Part shown: positions 62,858 through 63,267 of the stretch, piece by piece | How the letters are laid out: each line of letters begins with the position of its first letter | How positions within the stretch are numbered: position 1 is the stretch's first letter | Source: Tissierellia bacterium | GTDB lineage: Bacteria > Bacillota > Clostridia > Tissierellales > Tissierellaceae | DNA: 63,267 nucleotides | Assembly: GCA_012518035.1 (NCBI GenBank) | Contig: JAAYTL010000070.1 | Coordinates: 1-63,267 of the forward strand | Direction: 5' to 3' | Program-made: the position numbers and the translations under genes | Notes under the pieces: generated by a model | What the model saw: the letters and a program-made list of their open reading frames with translations, nothing else | Database searches by the model: none | Told to the model about the DNA's origin: nothing

Positions 62858-63267
62858 GAACATAAAAAAGGAAAATATAACTATAAAAGGATTATTCAAA
62901 AAACTAGTATCGGAATATAGCTTTATCTTGTCGTTTTTTATATTACTTATAATTGCCGCTACTGTAAACAAGAACTTCTTCTCATGGACTAACATTTCCA
63001 ATATTTTCGTTCAGAGCTCCATGATAGGATTACTTGCCATGGGTATGAGTATGGTCATTTCAGCTGGACAGATAGATATTTCCGTAGGTTCACAAGTAGC
63101 TATAATTGGAGGATTTGGAATACTAATTCTCAACATGACACAAAGTCCAATAGTAATGCTACTTTTTTGTTGTGCCTTTGGATTCTTAATTGGCACAGTC
63201 AATGGCCTATTAGTAACCAAGGGTGGTATGCCGGCTATGGTTGCAACCATGGGTATGAGTGGGGCCT
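62850..63267 (+). CDS. Ribose-type ABC transporter permease, cut by window end
   Basis: ATG at 62850, 8 bases before the ATPase stop, with GGAGGGTG upstream. 139 residues are present and the frame runs off the window. After a basic N-terminus come membrane helices (about 27-45 and 60-80), then ISAGQIDISVGSQVAIIGG, the RbsC-family signature (usually TGGIDLSVG), and TVNGLLVTKGGMPAMVATMGM, the family's conserved helix-loop. It pairs with the double ATPase and lipoprotein to make the importer. Further operon genes may follow outside the window. Confidence 0.9.
   Translation, partial: MIKNIKKENITIKGLFKKLVSEYSFILSFFILLIIAATVNKNFFSWTNISNIFVQSSMIGLLAMGMSMVISAGQIDISVGSQVAIIGGFGILILNMTQSPIVMLLFCCAFGFLIGTVNGLLVTKGGMPAMVATMGMSGA

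Noticed and set aside
1-63267. CRISPR arrays, tRNA or rRNA genes, insertion sequences, prophage, T-box or classical riboswitches
   Set aside because: No spaced direct repeats, cloverleaf or rRNA sequences, transposase or phage genes were seen, and no leader showed a recognisable T-box or riboswitch core.

Overview
The window is AT-rich DNA densely packed with genes that have strong GGAGG-type ribosome binding sites and many U-run hairpin terminators. It looks like the chromosome of a low-GC, Gram-positive, spore-forming anaerobe, probably an amino-acid- or peptide-fermenting member of Clostridia/Tissierellia. The signs are a pyruvate:ferredoxin oxidoreductase (nifJ), CotF-type spore coat proteins, a GerS/YdcC-like germination lipoprotein beside alr, a GrdX-family gene, an AbgT carrier and several peptidases. 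I see no rRNA, tRNA, CRISPR array, insertion sequence or phage. The species assignment is inference.

Layout. 1-2.7 kb: end of a family II pyrophosphatase, a small membrane protein, and a secreted papain-like cysteine protease with a membrane-anchored partner. 2.7-5.2 kb: pepA, a 31-codon acidic mini-gene with its own ribosome binding site and terminator, and two spore coat genes. 5.2-8.2 kb: the Bacillus-like block acpS, ydcC/gerS-like, alr, mazEF. 8.3-12.8 kb: a surface-polysaccharide cluster (GT4 glycosyltransferase, DUF4330 protein, unknown protein, O-antigen-ligase-like protein, TagA/WecG) and a PrcB_C-like protein. 12.8-15.0 kb: a 416-bp gap with a 186-bp imperfect palindrome, then on the minus strand a CofE-like ligase and 5-formyl-THF cyclo-ligase. 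15.1-20.3 kb: division and wall-remodelling genes ftsE-ftsX-M23 hydrolase-ctp-MinJ-like. 20.3-27.8 kb: a convergent lipoprotein gene, then uvrB-uvrA behind a LexA box, and a 2-hydroxyacid dehydrogenase. 28-35.8 kb: CPBP protease, yaaA (apparently with an ATC start codon), abgT, an M20 peptidase, Xaa-Pro aminopeptidase, a deaminase and a zinc-ribbon protein. 35.9-54.9 kb: a central-metabolism and envelope block (uvrC, pspC-like, hprK, nifJ, murB, PHP, rapZ, yvcK, nudix, whiA, HPr, grdX, dnaE, pfkA, pyk). 55-56.4 kb: a MATE exporter.

56.6-63.3 kb (running off the window) is the most interesting part. A strong promoter drives a GmhA-like sugar-phosphate isomerase fused to a HAD phosphatase, a conserved protein I cannot assign, a PfkB/RfaE1-like sugar kinase, and a complete-looking ribose-type ABC importer (lipoprotein, double ATPase, permease cut by the window end). 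Isomerase, phosphatase and kinase mirror the three chemistries that build ADP-heptose, but here they sit with an importer and no nucleotidyltransferase is visible. This suggests an undescribed pathway for uptake and processing of an unusual sugar, possibly a heptose.

Regulatory links visible inside the window include HPr kinase (hprK) and its substrate HPr (His15 and Ser46 both present), which would sense pfkA/pyk glycolytic flux; a LexA operator on uvrBA; and separate strong promoters for nifJ, abgT and the sugar operon.
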